Shown here in pieces: positions 6,611 through 14,458 of a stretch of 64,000 nucleotides of DNA. The number at the start of each line of letters is the position of its first letter. Position 1 is the first letter of the stretch. Below the pieces are notes generated by a model. It ran no database searches. It was not told where the DNA came from and was given only the letters and a program-made list of their open reading frames with translations. The stretch is from Salinispora tropica CNB-440 (GTDB lineage Bacteria; Actinomycetota; Actinomycetes; Mycobacteriales; Micromonosporaceae), in assembly GCF_000016425.1 (NCBI RefSeq), contig NC_009380.1:4592144-4656143 (forward strand), in the 5' to 3' direction. The position numbers and the translations under genes were made by a program.

Positions 6611-9006
6611 AGGTCACCCGCCTGTTGCCACCGCAGCGCGTCAACGTCCAACGTGGCGACGAGCCGCTCGGCGCCGTCCGCGCCGATCCGCCACAGCCGC
6701 GTGCCGTGCGGCAGCCGGGCACTGTCGACCTTGAACTCCGCCACGACATCGCTACTCTCGCCCGGGGCGAAGCCGTTGCCACGGAACGGCGGCCGTTCGA
6801 TCACCCAGCCCTCCATGGCCCGCATCGCGGCCTCACTCTGCCCGCCGTACGGGATGCGGTAGAGGCTCGGCCGGAAAGCCGGCCACCGCAGTACGTAGAT
6901 CTGCTCGGCGCCCCGCTCGAAGGGAGAACCGGGGTAGCCCAGGCCGAGTGCGTCGTAAAGCTGAGCGGGGGTGGTCAGGTGTGCCAGCTCGCCCGCGCGG
7001 TGCACGAAACCGGAGACGCGGTCGTACCCCCGTTCCAGGTAGTAGGCGAGCTGGCTGGCGGCCACCGCCTTCTGCATGAGGACGGGGCTCGTGGACTCGG
7101 GGCTCGGCGGTCGGTATCGCGGCCGGTCGGTCGGTGCCGGTGGGTCGGCCGGTGCCGGCACAGCCGTTGCCGGCTCTGACTCTGGCCGGTCGTCGCCCAG
7201 GCCCATCTCCGCCGCCCAGTTGGCGAGCCCGACGATCTGCTCGCCGGGCATCTTCGTGCCGATTGGGGTTCCCGGGTTGACGGTGAATGACCATGATCGG
7301 TCCGGCCAACGCTGGATGAGCTGCACGAAGCGGACGCGGATGGTCTCGACGGTCCCGTCGGTGTGGTCGGCGAGCCGCTCCGGCGAGGTGTAGACGACGA
7401 CGGACACCGCGCCGTCCAGTTCCTCGGTCCGCCACACGAAGCCCGTCCCTCCGGGCCTGCTACCCGCTGCCGAGTCGGACGCCACCGGAAGCAGCACCTG
7501 GGCAAGCAGCAACGTCGACAGGAAGGTGTCGGTGTTGCCGCTGGTGGCCGCCGTGACCAGGTCCGCCTCGACCCCGTTGGCCGGTTCGAAGTCCGGTGGC
7601 ACGGATGCCGGGGTCGAGGAGATGTCACCCGCTTCCGCCACGCCAATCCGGACCGTGGCCTCGGCCGGATCGCCGGCGACAGGAAGCATCGGGCCACCGG
7701 CGGCACGGATCGTGAGGTCGCCGTCGACGGGGACCACGCCCGCCGTCGCCGGCATCGGCGCGGTCGCTGACACGGCGGCCGAGCCGGCGGCGGTCAGGTT
7801 CCGGGAGTCAACGACCGTCCCCTCGATCACGGCCGACGAAGGTGTTCGCCGAGGTAGCGGACTGGACATCGGTTCAGTGACCGGGGTCGGCTCCGCCGAG
7901 CTGGGCCGAAGCTGGCGTGGCTCCTCCTCGGCGGCACGACGCGCGTACAGCCGGAGTGTCGCTGGGTCGGGCACCGGGAAACGGATGGTCCGGGCCTCCT
8001 CCGCCGCCGTCTGCTGCGGATCCAGCCCGGGTGCTGTCTCGCCGGGCGGGGAGGCTCCCTCCTGGTCGACCCGGGTCCTGGCCTGGGCCGAGAAGGTCAG
8101 CGACGTGGCCGGCAACGGATCACTGGCTGGTTGGCGGCGCGGGAAATGTTGGGTGCCCCGCGCAAGGCGCGACGGTGGGACACTCCGCCCATCTCGGTCG
8201 CTACGGCCCGCGGCTGGTTCGAAGAAGGACCGGCGGCTGGGAGGCTGTTCGGGGAGACCCCGGGGTTGCCCCCTCGGCGGTGCGGCTCTGTCGGCGGGCT
8301 GGTGGCCGGGGCCTGACCCGGGCGGGCGAGCCCGGGGGGCCGTCCCTTCCCCATCCACGGCGCGGCCGGCGTCCATCATCGGCCGCCGGAGGGCAGCCGC
8401 GCGCAGATCGGCTGGGGTACGCAGCGACGCACCCGAGGACGACGCGGATGGCGACGGGCGCAGGGGGGCGACGCCCTCGGGCGCTTGGCCAGCCCGCGGA
8501 GCGCGGTCCTGCCCCTTCGCCTCGGCTGCCGGCTCCGCTTCCCGGCGCCCGAAGGGTCGGGCTCGGGGATAGGTCTCGTCGCGCTCCAGCCGGGCCCGGG
8601 TCCCCATCGTGCGACCGGGCAGGCGGACGTCGCCGCGGGAAAGCTGGGCGACGTACCAGGCCGGCAGGTAGCCCTCGATAGGCAGGCCCGGGTTGACGGC
8701 CAGCCACCACTCGTGGTTGGGCCAATGGTCGGCAAGCTCGGCGTAGGCGGCGCGGCGGTTCGCGCCCGCGTGCTCACCGAGGCAGGCGCGCAGCGCGGCG
8801 ACCGAGGTAAACGCCAACACGTGGGTTCGGCCACCGGTGGTCCAGGTGCCCCAGTTCATCGACGTCTGACCGGCCGACGCCTGCGCGGAGACGGGCAGCA
8901 ACAGCTCCGTGCGGGCCAGCACGCGAAAGTAGCGTTGCTGGTCGTTGGCACGCAACGCGTCACGCAGCGTCACCTCCGCCTCGGTGGCCGGCTCCCATTC
9001 GGTCAA
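6607..9006 (-). CDS. Large protein with two SseB-like domains and an uncharacterised C-terminal domain
   Basis: The 799-residue protein has four parts. Residues 1-145 are an SseB-like domain (LLLPVS core, WWLAVNPGLPIEGYLP). Residues 150-470 are a low-complexity linker rich in Pro, Arg, Ser and Ala. Residues 480-610 are a second SseB-like domain (VLLPVAS, WSFTVNPGTPIGTKMPG). Residues 640-799 form a compact domain with aromatic and glycine-rich motifs (GYDRVSGFVHRAGE, ERPPFRGNGFAPGE). There is no signal peptide. SseB domains occur in type III/VII-related and ESX-neighbourhood proteins; the C-terminal domain is not recognised but looks like an enzyme. The TTG start has GGAGGAGGG just upstream and TAGGTT as a -10 at 9049-9054. 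Confidence 0.75.
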   Translation of the reverse strand: MTEWEPATEAEVTLRDALRANDQQRYFRVLARTELLLPVSAQASAGQTSMNWGTWTTGGRTHVLAFTSVAALRACLGEHAGANRRAAYAELADHWPNHEWWLAVNPGLPIEGYLPAWYVAQLSRGDVRLPGRTMGTRARLERDETYPRARPFGRREAEPAAEAKGQDRAPRAGQAPEGVAPLRPSPSASSSGASLRTPADLRAAALRRPMMDAGRAVDGEGTAPRARPPGSGPGHQPADRAAPPRGQPRGLPEQPPSRRSFFEPAAGRSDRDGRSVPPSRLARGTQHFPRRQPASDPLPATSLTFSAQARTRVDQEGASPPGETAPGLDPQQTAAEEARTIRFPVPDPATLRLYARRAAEEEPRQLRPSSAEPTPVTEPMSSPLPRRTPSSAVIEGTVVDSRNLTAAGSAAVSATAPMPATAGVVPVDGDLTIRAAGGPMLPVAGDPAEATVRIGVAEAGDISSTPASVPPDFEPANGVEADLVTAATSGNTDTFLSTLLLAQVLLPVASDSAAGSRPGGTGFVWRTEELDGAVSVVVYTSPERLADHTDGTVETIRVRFVQLIQRWPDRSWSFTVNPGTPIGTKMPGEQIVGLANWAAEMGLGDDRPESEPATAVPAPADPPAPTDRPRYRPPSPESTSPVLMQKAVAASQLAYYLERGYDRVSGFVHRAGELAHLTTPAQLYDALGLGYPGSPFERGAEQIYVLRWPAFRPSLYRIPYGGQSEAAMRAMEGWVIERPPFRGNGFAPGESSDVVAEFKVDSARLPHGTRLWRIGADGAERLVATLDVDALRWQQAGDL

Positions 9007-9048
9007 GGCCAGCCCTCCTCCCGGCGACAGAGCACGCGTAATGGGTAC

Positions 9049-9054
9049 AACCTA
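9049..9054 (-). promoter_or_regulatory. -10 (TAGGTT) for the SseB-like gene
   Basis: TAGGTT on the minus strand lies 42 nt upstream of the TTG start, leaving a leader of about 35 nt that contains the GGAGGAGGG ribosome site. Confidence 0.45.
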
Positions 9055-9285
9055 CAAGGTGCCACAAGATCATAACGGCCTGGCCGTACCGAATCGTTGC
9101 GAGCGATAACATCCCGCTCCGCCGCCGAAACGGAGGGTCGATGTTACGAAACCTGTCGTACCCCTACTCGCCGCTTCTTGGGCGGACACCCCCGCGCCGG
9201 GGGCGGGGAGACGCTCCAACCCGTGGGTTCCAGGCCGAGGCTTCCCCGGAAGACAGGACCCGAGCCTTCCCTGGAGGAACGGTCC

Positions 9286-9690
9286 GTGGCAGCATTCTCC
9301 GCCATGGGTTTCCTGAAAGGGCTCCTGATCCGGTTGGGCTCCACAGCGGTTGCCTTCTGGCTGGCCACGCTTCTGATCCCGGGCATCACGCTGGATGCGA
9401 CGTCGGCCACTGAGACAGTCACCACGCTGATCCTCGTCGCCGCGATCTTCGGCGTCGTCAACGCGGTGCTCCAGCCAGTCATCAGGACCGTGGGCTGCGG
9501 CTTCTACCTCCTCACTCTCGGGTTGATCGCGCTGGTCGTCAACGGTCTACTGTTCCTGCTGACCAGTTGGATCGCGGGCGAGGCCGGACTGCCCTTCAAC
9601 GTGAACGGGTTCTGGCCAGCCGCCGTCCTCGGCGCGCTCCTCGTCGGTGTGGTCACCTGGCTACTCGGAGCCGTCTTCGACCGCGACTAG
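9286..9690 (+). CDS. Phage-holin-family (YvlD-like) membrane protein
   Basis: A 134-residue integral membrane protein with four hydrophobic segments: LIRLGSTAVAFWLATLLIPG, TVTTLILVAAIFGVVNAVL, FYLLTLGLIALVVNGLLFLL and FWPAAVLGALLVGVVTWLL. The pattern, with NAVLQPVIR after segment 2, is that of the widespread Phage_holin_4_2/YvlD family found in bacterial chromosomes; despite the name it is not evidence of a prophage. The GTG at 9286 has GGAGG 8 nt upstream and is preferred over the ATG at 9304. Its role is unknown; related proteins are often linked to envelope stress. Confidence 0.8.
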   Translation: MAAFSAMGFLKGLLIRLGSTAVAFWLATLLIPGITLDATSATETVTTLILVAAIFGVVNAVLQPVIRTVGCGFYLLTLGLIALVVNGLLFLLTSWIAGEAGLPFNVNGFWPAAVLGALLVGVVTWLLGAVFDRD

Positions 9691-10796
9691 GAGCGTGGGT
9701 CAGCAGCGAGCAAGCGGCGGCTGACCATGATCGATGTGATCGGTCGTGGTCGCCCGCTGGCGCCTGTGAGTCGGCGGTGGGGTCCTGCATGTCAGGTGTG
9801 CGGCCTGGTAGGGCCGGTGGCCGCGTCAGGGGCCCGGTCGGTCGGCCGCGCAGGGCGGGCAGGGCGGCGAGTCGGGTGGTTCCGGCGTGGCGGAAGATCT
9901 TGCGGACCACGCATACCGCCACCACCGGCAGAAGTGATCACGAATCACGGACGGTTTGCCGACACGCCGCACCAGCTCAGATGGCCGCCGGCTGGAGTTG
10001 ATGCGGCATGTTCCAGCCTTCGGCGAGTTTCGACGGATGCACGTTGTGTCCACCGCCGAAGAACTCGCAGAATTTCATGATGAGTGGGTCCCATCCGAGT
10101 GGATCTACGTAGTGCGTCCCCGGAATGATCAGGCCCTCCTCAACGTGGGCGCGAAGGACCTCGACCTGGAAGGCGGTGGCATGCGGGGTGGGGCCGCCAA
10201 AGGGGTGCGTCGAGACGACCCGGCACTCCAGCTGGACCGGACATTCCGCGACCCGGGGCGCCCGGACCAGCTCCGAGGTCTGCTCGGTCAGCTGCGCGGC
10301 TGAGAACTTGTCCGGCTCGTACCGGTAGCCCTGCTTTGCCTTGTGGTCCGGCACGGCCGATTTTCCGGTGGTGAGGGCGATCCGGTCAACGGCGTCGACC
10401 ATCGCCGACGAGGGCAGGTTGAGCACACATTCGCGTTCGCGCAGCAGGTTCGCCGTCGTCTGGCCACTGTTGCCGAGACCGAGCATGCAGGACTGGCCCA
10501 GCCACCAGGCGGAGGACATCGGGGCGAGGTTCGCGGTGCCGTCCTCGTTACGTGAGCTGATCAGCACCACCGGTGTCCCGAAGTACAGCACCTTGAGCCC
10601 GGGGACCACGTGCATCTTTTTGCCTTTCGCGGGAGGTAAGTCGAAGAAGCTCGCCATGCGGTGCACGAGCCGTCATCAACTGTCCGTGAACAAAGCGAAG
10701 GGTGCTCGCGGCAATCGGACGTCGCGTTCGGCAGGATCGGATCGACCAACCGACAACGGACATCCAGCCGGTAGCCAGTCACTGACCCACGCTCCC
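9690..10796. repeat. 14-bp inverted repeats flanking the flavin reductase gene
   Basis: GGAGCGTGGGTCAG at 9690-9703, beginning at the last base of the holin-family stop codon, recurs as its exact reverse complement at 10783-10796. The flavin reductase gene and its flanks lie between the two. No target-site duplication or transposase is seen. Confidence 0.45.
9977..10657 (-). CDS. Flavin reductase family protein (FMN-binding split barrel)
   Basis: The 226-residue protein has the split-barrel pattern of flavin reductase-like oxidoreductases: VVLISSRNEDGTANLAPMSS near the N-terminus, SGQTTANLLRERECVLNLP for flavin contact, and a C-terminal HYVDPLGWDPLIMKFCEFFG. Such proteins bind FMN and reduce it or act on small substrates. 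The start is uncertain: ATG at 10657 has no good ribosome site, while an internal ATG (MHVVPGLK) at 10612 has a weak AAAGG. It is convergent with the holin-family gene, with 286 nt between them that show no further gene. Confidence 0.75.
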   Translation of the reverse strand: MASFFDLPPAKGKKMHVVPGLKVLYFGTPVVLISSRNEDGTANLAPMSSAWWLGQSCMLGLGNSGQTTANLLRERECVLNLPSSAMVDAVDRIALTTGKSAVPDHKAKQGYRYEPDKFSAAQLTEQTSELVRAPRVAECPVQLECRVVSTHPFGGPTPHATAFQVEVLRAHVEEGLIIPGTHYVDPLGWDPLIMKFCEFFGGGHNVHPSKLAEGWNMPHQLQPAAI

Positions 10797-11125
10797 AGCC
10801 GCGCTACCCAACTCCCCGATCGGCAGCTGCATCGGTCCGGCCGGGGCAGCAGTCCGGCGGTAGTCACCCCAACAAGGGGTGTCGGGGCCGGCCATCTCCG
10901 AGAGGACGGCGGTCGACCCCGGTCACCGGGCTCGCCAAGCAGTGTCGAGGCAGGTGACACCCGGGGCCCTCGGCCTGCTGCCGGTCCCCGTTGCCCGATG
11001 AGGGAGTTCAGCTTCGGTTCACATTGCCGCACACTGACGGTAATTGTCCTCTCCTAGCCTCCGGCATGTACGCATGCCATCCGCTGACCTCGGCGTGCGC
11101 CATCGAAATCAGGAGGCCCCTCCAC
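10658..11125. other. Intergenic region upstream of phoX
   Basis: The stretch between the divergent flavin reductase and phoX genes has no supported gene. It contains the right-hand copy of a 14-bp inverted repeat (10783-10796) and a PHO box with promoter elements (11006-11046). Confidence 0.5.
11006..11027 (+). promoter_or_regulatory. PHO box (PhoP direct repeats) overlapping the phoX promoter
   Basis: Two 11-nt direct-repeat units, GTTCAGCTTCG and GTTCACATTGC, follow each other without a gap, as in actinobacterial PhoP operators (GTTCACC type). The second covers the -35 position relative to TAATTG at 11041-11046. A phosphate-regulated phosphatase lies directly downstream. Confidence 0.65.
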
Positions 11126-13252
11126 ATGAGCGACCGTCCTCGGCTGCTCCCGCTGCTCGGCTCCATCCGCCACGGCAGTCGTGACGCTATGACCTGTCTC
11201 TACCGGTGTGGAAACGCCTGTGACCACCCGGTACCCAACACCTCGGACAACACCTACTTCGGCGACCTCGTGGACTCCGAGGTGTCCCGCCGCGGCGTGG
11301 TCCGCGCCGGCACGGTCGGCGCGCTGGTCCTGGGCTTCGGCGGCGCCGGTGCGCTCGCCGGCAGCGGCACCGCTTCCGCCGCCGCTTCCGCCGCCGCCTC
11401 CGCTCCGGTGACGCCGAAGGCGACCGAGTTCGCGGCCCCGGCCGGCGGTGTCGGCGACGGGAAGCTGACCTTCAAGCCGGTCCCACCGAACACTCTGGAC
11501 AGCTTCATCGTACCGAACGGCTACGACCACTCGGTGGTCATCCGCTGGGGCGACGAAGTAGTGCCGGGCGCGCCCACCTTCAAGCTGCACAAGCAGACGG
11601 CCAGGGCGCAGGCCCAGCAGTTCGGCTACAACAACGACTTCGTCGGTGTGCTGCCGCTGGGCCGGAACAGGTCCCTGCTCGTGGTCAACCACGAGTACAC
11701 CGACGAGAACCTGATGTTCCCCGGCTTCACCGACGTGGACTCGCTCAGCGTCGAGCAGCTGAAGGTGGCAATGGCCGCGCACGGCATGTCCGTGGTGGAG
11801 CTGGAGCGGGTCCAGGGCACCGGCGAGTGGCGCCCGGTCAAGTCCGGCAAGCGGCAGTACAACCGCCGGGTGACCGCCTCGAAGACGAAGTTCGAGCTGA
11901 CCGGCCCTGCCGCCGGCTCGGACTGGCTCAAGACCGCTGCCGACCCGAAGGGGCGCACGGCCATCGGCACGTTGAACAACTGCGCCGGCGGGGTAACCCC
12001 CTGGGGCACCGTGCTCTCCGGCGAGGAGAACTTCAACCAGTACTTCGTCGGCGGCGACGGCGCGCCGGAGGAGCTGAAGCCGAAACTGGCCCGGTACGGC
12101 ATCAACACCACCGACCGTTACCCGGGCGGGAACCGGAAGTGGGACCGCGCCGACGAGCGCTTCGACCTGACCCAGCACCCGCACGAGGCACACCGGTTCG
12201 GCTGGGTCGTCGAGATCGACCCGTACGACCCGGAGAGCCGGCCGCGCAAGCACACCGCTCTGGGCCGGTTCAAGCACGAGGGCGCGAACGTCATCGTGGC
12301 GAAGAGCGGGCACGTGGTCGCGTACATGGGCGACGACGAGCGGTTCGACTACCTCTACAAGTTCGTGTCGGAGAAGAAGTTCAAGAAGGGCAACTCCTGG
12401 CGCAACCGTGAGCACAACCTGACCCTGCTGGAGTCGGGCACCCTCTACGTCGCCAAGCTGAACTACACCAGCGCCGACGAGATCGACGGCTCCGGTGAGC
12501 TTCCCAGCGACGGCGCGTTCAACGGCCGTGGTCGGTGGATCAAGCTGGTCAGTGGCACCCGCTCGTACGTCGAGGGCATGACCGCCGACGAGGTGCTCAC
12601 CTTCACCCGGCTCGCCGCGGACCAGGTCGGCGCGACCAAGATGGACCGGCCCGAGGACGTCGAGGCGAGCCTGCACACCGGCAAGGTGTATGTGGCGCTC
12701 ACCAACAACTCGCGGCGTGGGGTCGACAGCAACCCGAAGGCGGACGAGGCGAACCCGCGTAACGCCAACCGCCACGGCCACGTGCTGGAGCTGGTCGAGA
12801 AGCACGGTGACAACTCGGCTGAGAAGTTCACCTGGTCGCTGCCGATCGTCGCCGGCGACCCGGCGGACCCCTCGACCTACTTCGCCGGGTACGACAAGAC
12901 GAAGGTCTCCCCGATCTCCTGCCCGGACAACCTCGCCTTCGATGCCACCGGCAACCTCTGGATCTCCACCGACGGCAACGGACTGGGTAGCAATGACGGC
13001 CTCTTCGCCACGCCGATCGAAGGCCCGGAGCGCGGCCACCTGAAGCAGTTCCTCACCGTGCCCACCGGCGCGGAGACTTGTGGCCCGTTCATCACCGGCG
13101 ACAACCGCTCGGTCTTCGTGGCTGTGCAGCACCCGGGGGAGGTTTCCGGCGCCTCGGTCGAGAACCCCGCCTCCAACTGGCCGGACGGCGACTACGCCAA
13201 GCCGGGCGTCGTGGTCACCTGGCGCCTGGACGGCGGCCCGATCGGTAGCTGA
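11126..13252 (+). CDS. phoX: PhoX-family alkaline phosphatase, Tat-exported
   Basis: The 708-residue protein releases phosphate from organic phosphoesters outside the cell; PhoX enzymes use Ca and Fe rather than Zn. It has a long N-terminal leader with a twin-arginine motif (SRRGVV) followed by a hydrophobic Ala/Gly/Val segment and an Ala-rich cleavage zone around residue 85-95. PhoX-type blocks follow: LVVNHEYTDE, NNCAGGVTPWGTVLSGEENF, HEAHRFGWVVEIDPYDP, KHEGANVIVAKSGHVVAYMGDDERFDYLYK (in parts) and MDRPEDVEAS. The ATG at 11126 has AGGAGG 9 nt upstream. A PHO box upstream and a hairpin at 13284 mark it as a single-gene phosphate-starvation unit. Confidence 0.92.
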   Translation: MSDRPRLLPLLGSIRHGSRDAMTCLYRCGNACDHPVPNTSDNTYFGDLVDSEVSRRGVVRAGTVGALVLGFGGAGALAGSGTASAAASAAASAPVTPKATEFAAPAGGVGDGKLTFKPVPPNTLDSFIVPNGYDHSVVIRWGDEVVPGAPTFKLHKQTARAQAQQFGYNNDFVGVLPLGRNRSLLVVNHEYTDENLMFPGFTDVDSLSVEQLKVAMAAHGMSVVELERVQGTGEWRPVKSGKRQYNRRVTASKTKFELTGPAAGSDWLKTAADPKGRTAIGTLNNCAGGVTPWGTVLSGEENFNQYFVGGDGAPEELKPKLARYGINTTDRYPGGNRKWDRADERFDLTQHPHEAHRFGWVVEIDPYDPESRPRKHTALGRFKHEGANVIVAKSGHVVAYMGDDERFDYLYKFVSEKKFKKGNSWRNREHNLTLLESGTLYVAKLNYTSADEIDGSGELPSDGAFNGRGRWIKLVSGTRSYVEGMTADEVLTFTRLAADQVGATKMDRPEDVEASLHTGKVYVALTNNSRRGVDSNPKADEANPRNANRHGHVLELVEKHGDNSAEKFTWSLPIVAGDPADPSTYFAGYDKTKVSPISCPDNLAFDATGNLWISTDGNGLGSNDGLFATPIEGPERGHLKQFLTVPTGAETCGPFITGDNRSVFVAVQHPGEVSGASVENPASNWPDGDYAKPGVVVTWRLDGGPIGS

Positions 13253-13283
13253 CCTCTCAGCTCCCCTCGGTCCTCTCCGACGC

Positions 13284-13322
13284 GAACGGGCCCTCACCCC
13301 AGTGCGGGGTGAGGGCCCGTTC
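13284..13322. terminator. Hairpin terminator after phoX
   Basis: GAACGGGCCCTCACCCC pairs perfectly with GGGGTGAGGGCCCGTTC across a 5-nt loop. It lies between convergent phoX and the IclR gene, so it may serve both. Two further direct copies of the arm GGGCCCTC(A/G)CCCC follow at 13334 and 13356. Confidence 0.8.
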
Positions 13323-13376
13323 CGCGCTGCGCCGGGCCCTCACCCCGCAGCCGCCGGGCCCTCGCCCCGCAGCCGG

Positions 13377-14165
13377 TCAGGTGTCGTCGACGAGGTAGTC
13401 GGCGATGCCCCGGGCGGTGGCGAGCAGCTTCGCGCGAACGACCCGGGCGGAGGTCATCATCTCGCTGGCCGGCAGGGCACAGGCGAGTGCGACTCGGCGC
13501 TCCACGTCCTTGTCGGCGCTCACCAACACCGCCGCGCAGGCCACTCCCGGCCGGTACTGCCCCAACTCCAGCTGCATCCCCCGCCGCTCTCCGGCCGCGA
13601 GGTCGGCCTCGAACGCCTCGGTGGTGGTGAGCGTCCCGGTGGTGAACGGTCGCATGCCGCTTTCCCGCAGGTAGCGCAGCCGCTGCTCGGTCGTGAGCGT
13701 CGCGAGCAGGGTCTTACCGAGTGCGGTGGCGTGCGCCCCCTCGTCGAAGCCGGGAACCAGGTCCTCCAGGTAGGGAGAACGTGGGCCTTCGGTGGCGGCC
13801 GTGATGGCGACCTGGCCACCGACGAACCGGCCCAGGTAGTGGCTGTAGCCCGTGTCGAGGACAGCCCGCCGCAGGGACTCCCCGACCGCCGGCGGGCCGC
13901 GAAAGGCACCGACCAGCTCACGGTAGCGGTCGGCTATCTCCAGGCCCACGATGTATGTGCCGTCCTCGCGCCGGATCACGTAGCCCTCGTACGCCAGGGT
14001 GCGGACGAGATGGTAGGTGGTCGCCACGGTCAGCTCACACCGTCGCGCGATCTGTTTGACGGTCAGCCCCTTCGGGGCACGACCGACTGATTCGAGCACT
14101 CGTAGCGCGCGGGACACGCTTCGGATGAGGTCCGAGGGTTCCGCCAAGGGGTCGCGCACAACCAC
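13377..14165 (-). CDS. IclR-family transcriptional regulator
   Basis: The 262-residue protein has the two IclR parts. Residues 12-75 form a winged helix-turn-helix (LTVKQIARRCELTVATTYHLVRTLAYEGYV, in the usual IclR spacing), and residues 90-255 an effector domain with AHATALGKTLLA, GMRPFTTGTLTT, AAVLVS and ARVVRAKLLATARGIADYL. IclR proteins bind a small metabolite and usually repress catabolic genes or themselves. No metabolic gene is adjacent in a divergent arrangement, so the target is unknown. A long AT-rich inverted repeat 70 nt upstream of the GTG/ATG region (14235-14269) is a candidate operator. Confidence 0.9.
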   Translation of the reverse strand: MVVRDPLAEPSDLIRSVSRALRVLESVGRAPKGLTVKQIARRCELTVATTYHLVRTLAYEGYVIRREDGTYIVGLEIADRYRELVGAFRGPPAVGESLRRAVLDTGYSHYLGRFVGGQVAITAATEGPRSPYLEDLVPGFDEGAHATALGKTLLATLTTEQRLRYLRESGMRPFTTGTLTTTEAFEADLAAGERRGMQLELGQYRPGVACAAVLVSADKDVERRVALACALPASEMMTSARVVRAKLLATARGIADYLVDDT

Positions 14166-14234
14166 CTCCGCAGCCGGGGACTTACACCATATGAAATGCG
14201 GGACCGGTGCGAAACGCCTGTTCGGGCAGAGAAC

Positions 14235-14269
14235 ACCAGATCATTATCCACCGTCAGTAATGATCTGGT
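14235..14269. promoter_or_regulatory. 12-bp inverted repeat, candidate IclR operator
   Basis: ACCAGATCATTA (14235-14246) and TAATGATCTGGT (14258-14269) are perfect inverted copies with an 11-nt spacer. They are AT-rich against a strongly GC-rich background, and 70-104 nt upstream of the IclR gene. No T tract follows on either strand, which argues against a terminator. Confidence 0.5.
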
Positions 14270-14389
14270 CACTTGCTGGTAACAAGGAAGTGAGTGGGTG
14301 CCCGGGACGGCGCGTGACACCGCGGTGACGCCGGCTCCCGGGAACACCCCAGCCGGCTCTCCGAACGCGTCAACCGGACCGGGAGATAC

Positions 14390-14458
14390 GTCAGCCGGTC
14401 GGATCCGCGATCTGGTCGCCGCCGGATGGTCAGCCGGTCCGGTCCGCGATCTGGTCGC
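14390..14458. repeat. Direct repeat of the 3' end of the polyprenyl synthase gene
   Basis: Two 30-nt copies (14390-14419 and 14429-14458) share 28 positions. The second contains the final codons and stop of the polyprenyl synthase; the first lies just beyond the stop, so a tail duplication occurred. Confidence 0.6.

Noticed and set aside
9286..9690. Prophage remnant suggested by a holin-family protein
   Set aside because: The family is a common chromosomal one; no other phage gene is nearby.
9653..9976. Possible transposase remnant between the holin-family and flavin reductase genes
   Set aside because: A short minus-strand frame has no recognisable transposase motif, so no call is made.
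11054..13297. A 747-codon open frame antisense to phoX
   Set aside because: It mirrors a highly GC-biased gene, has no family sequence, and phoX on the other strand is fully recognisable.
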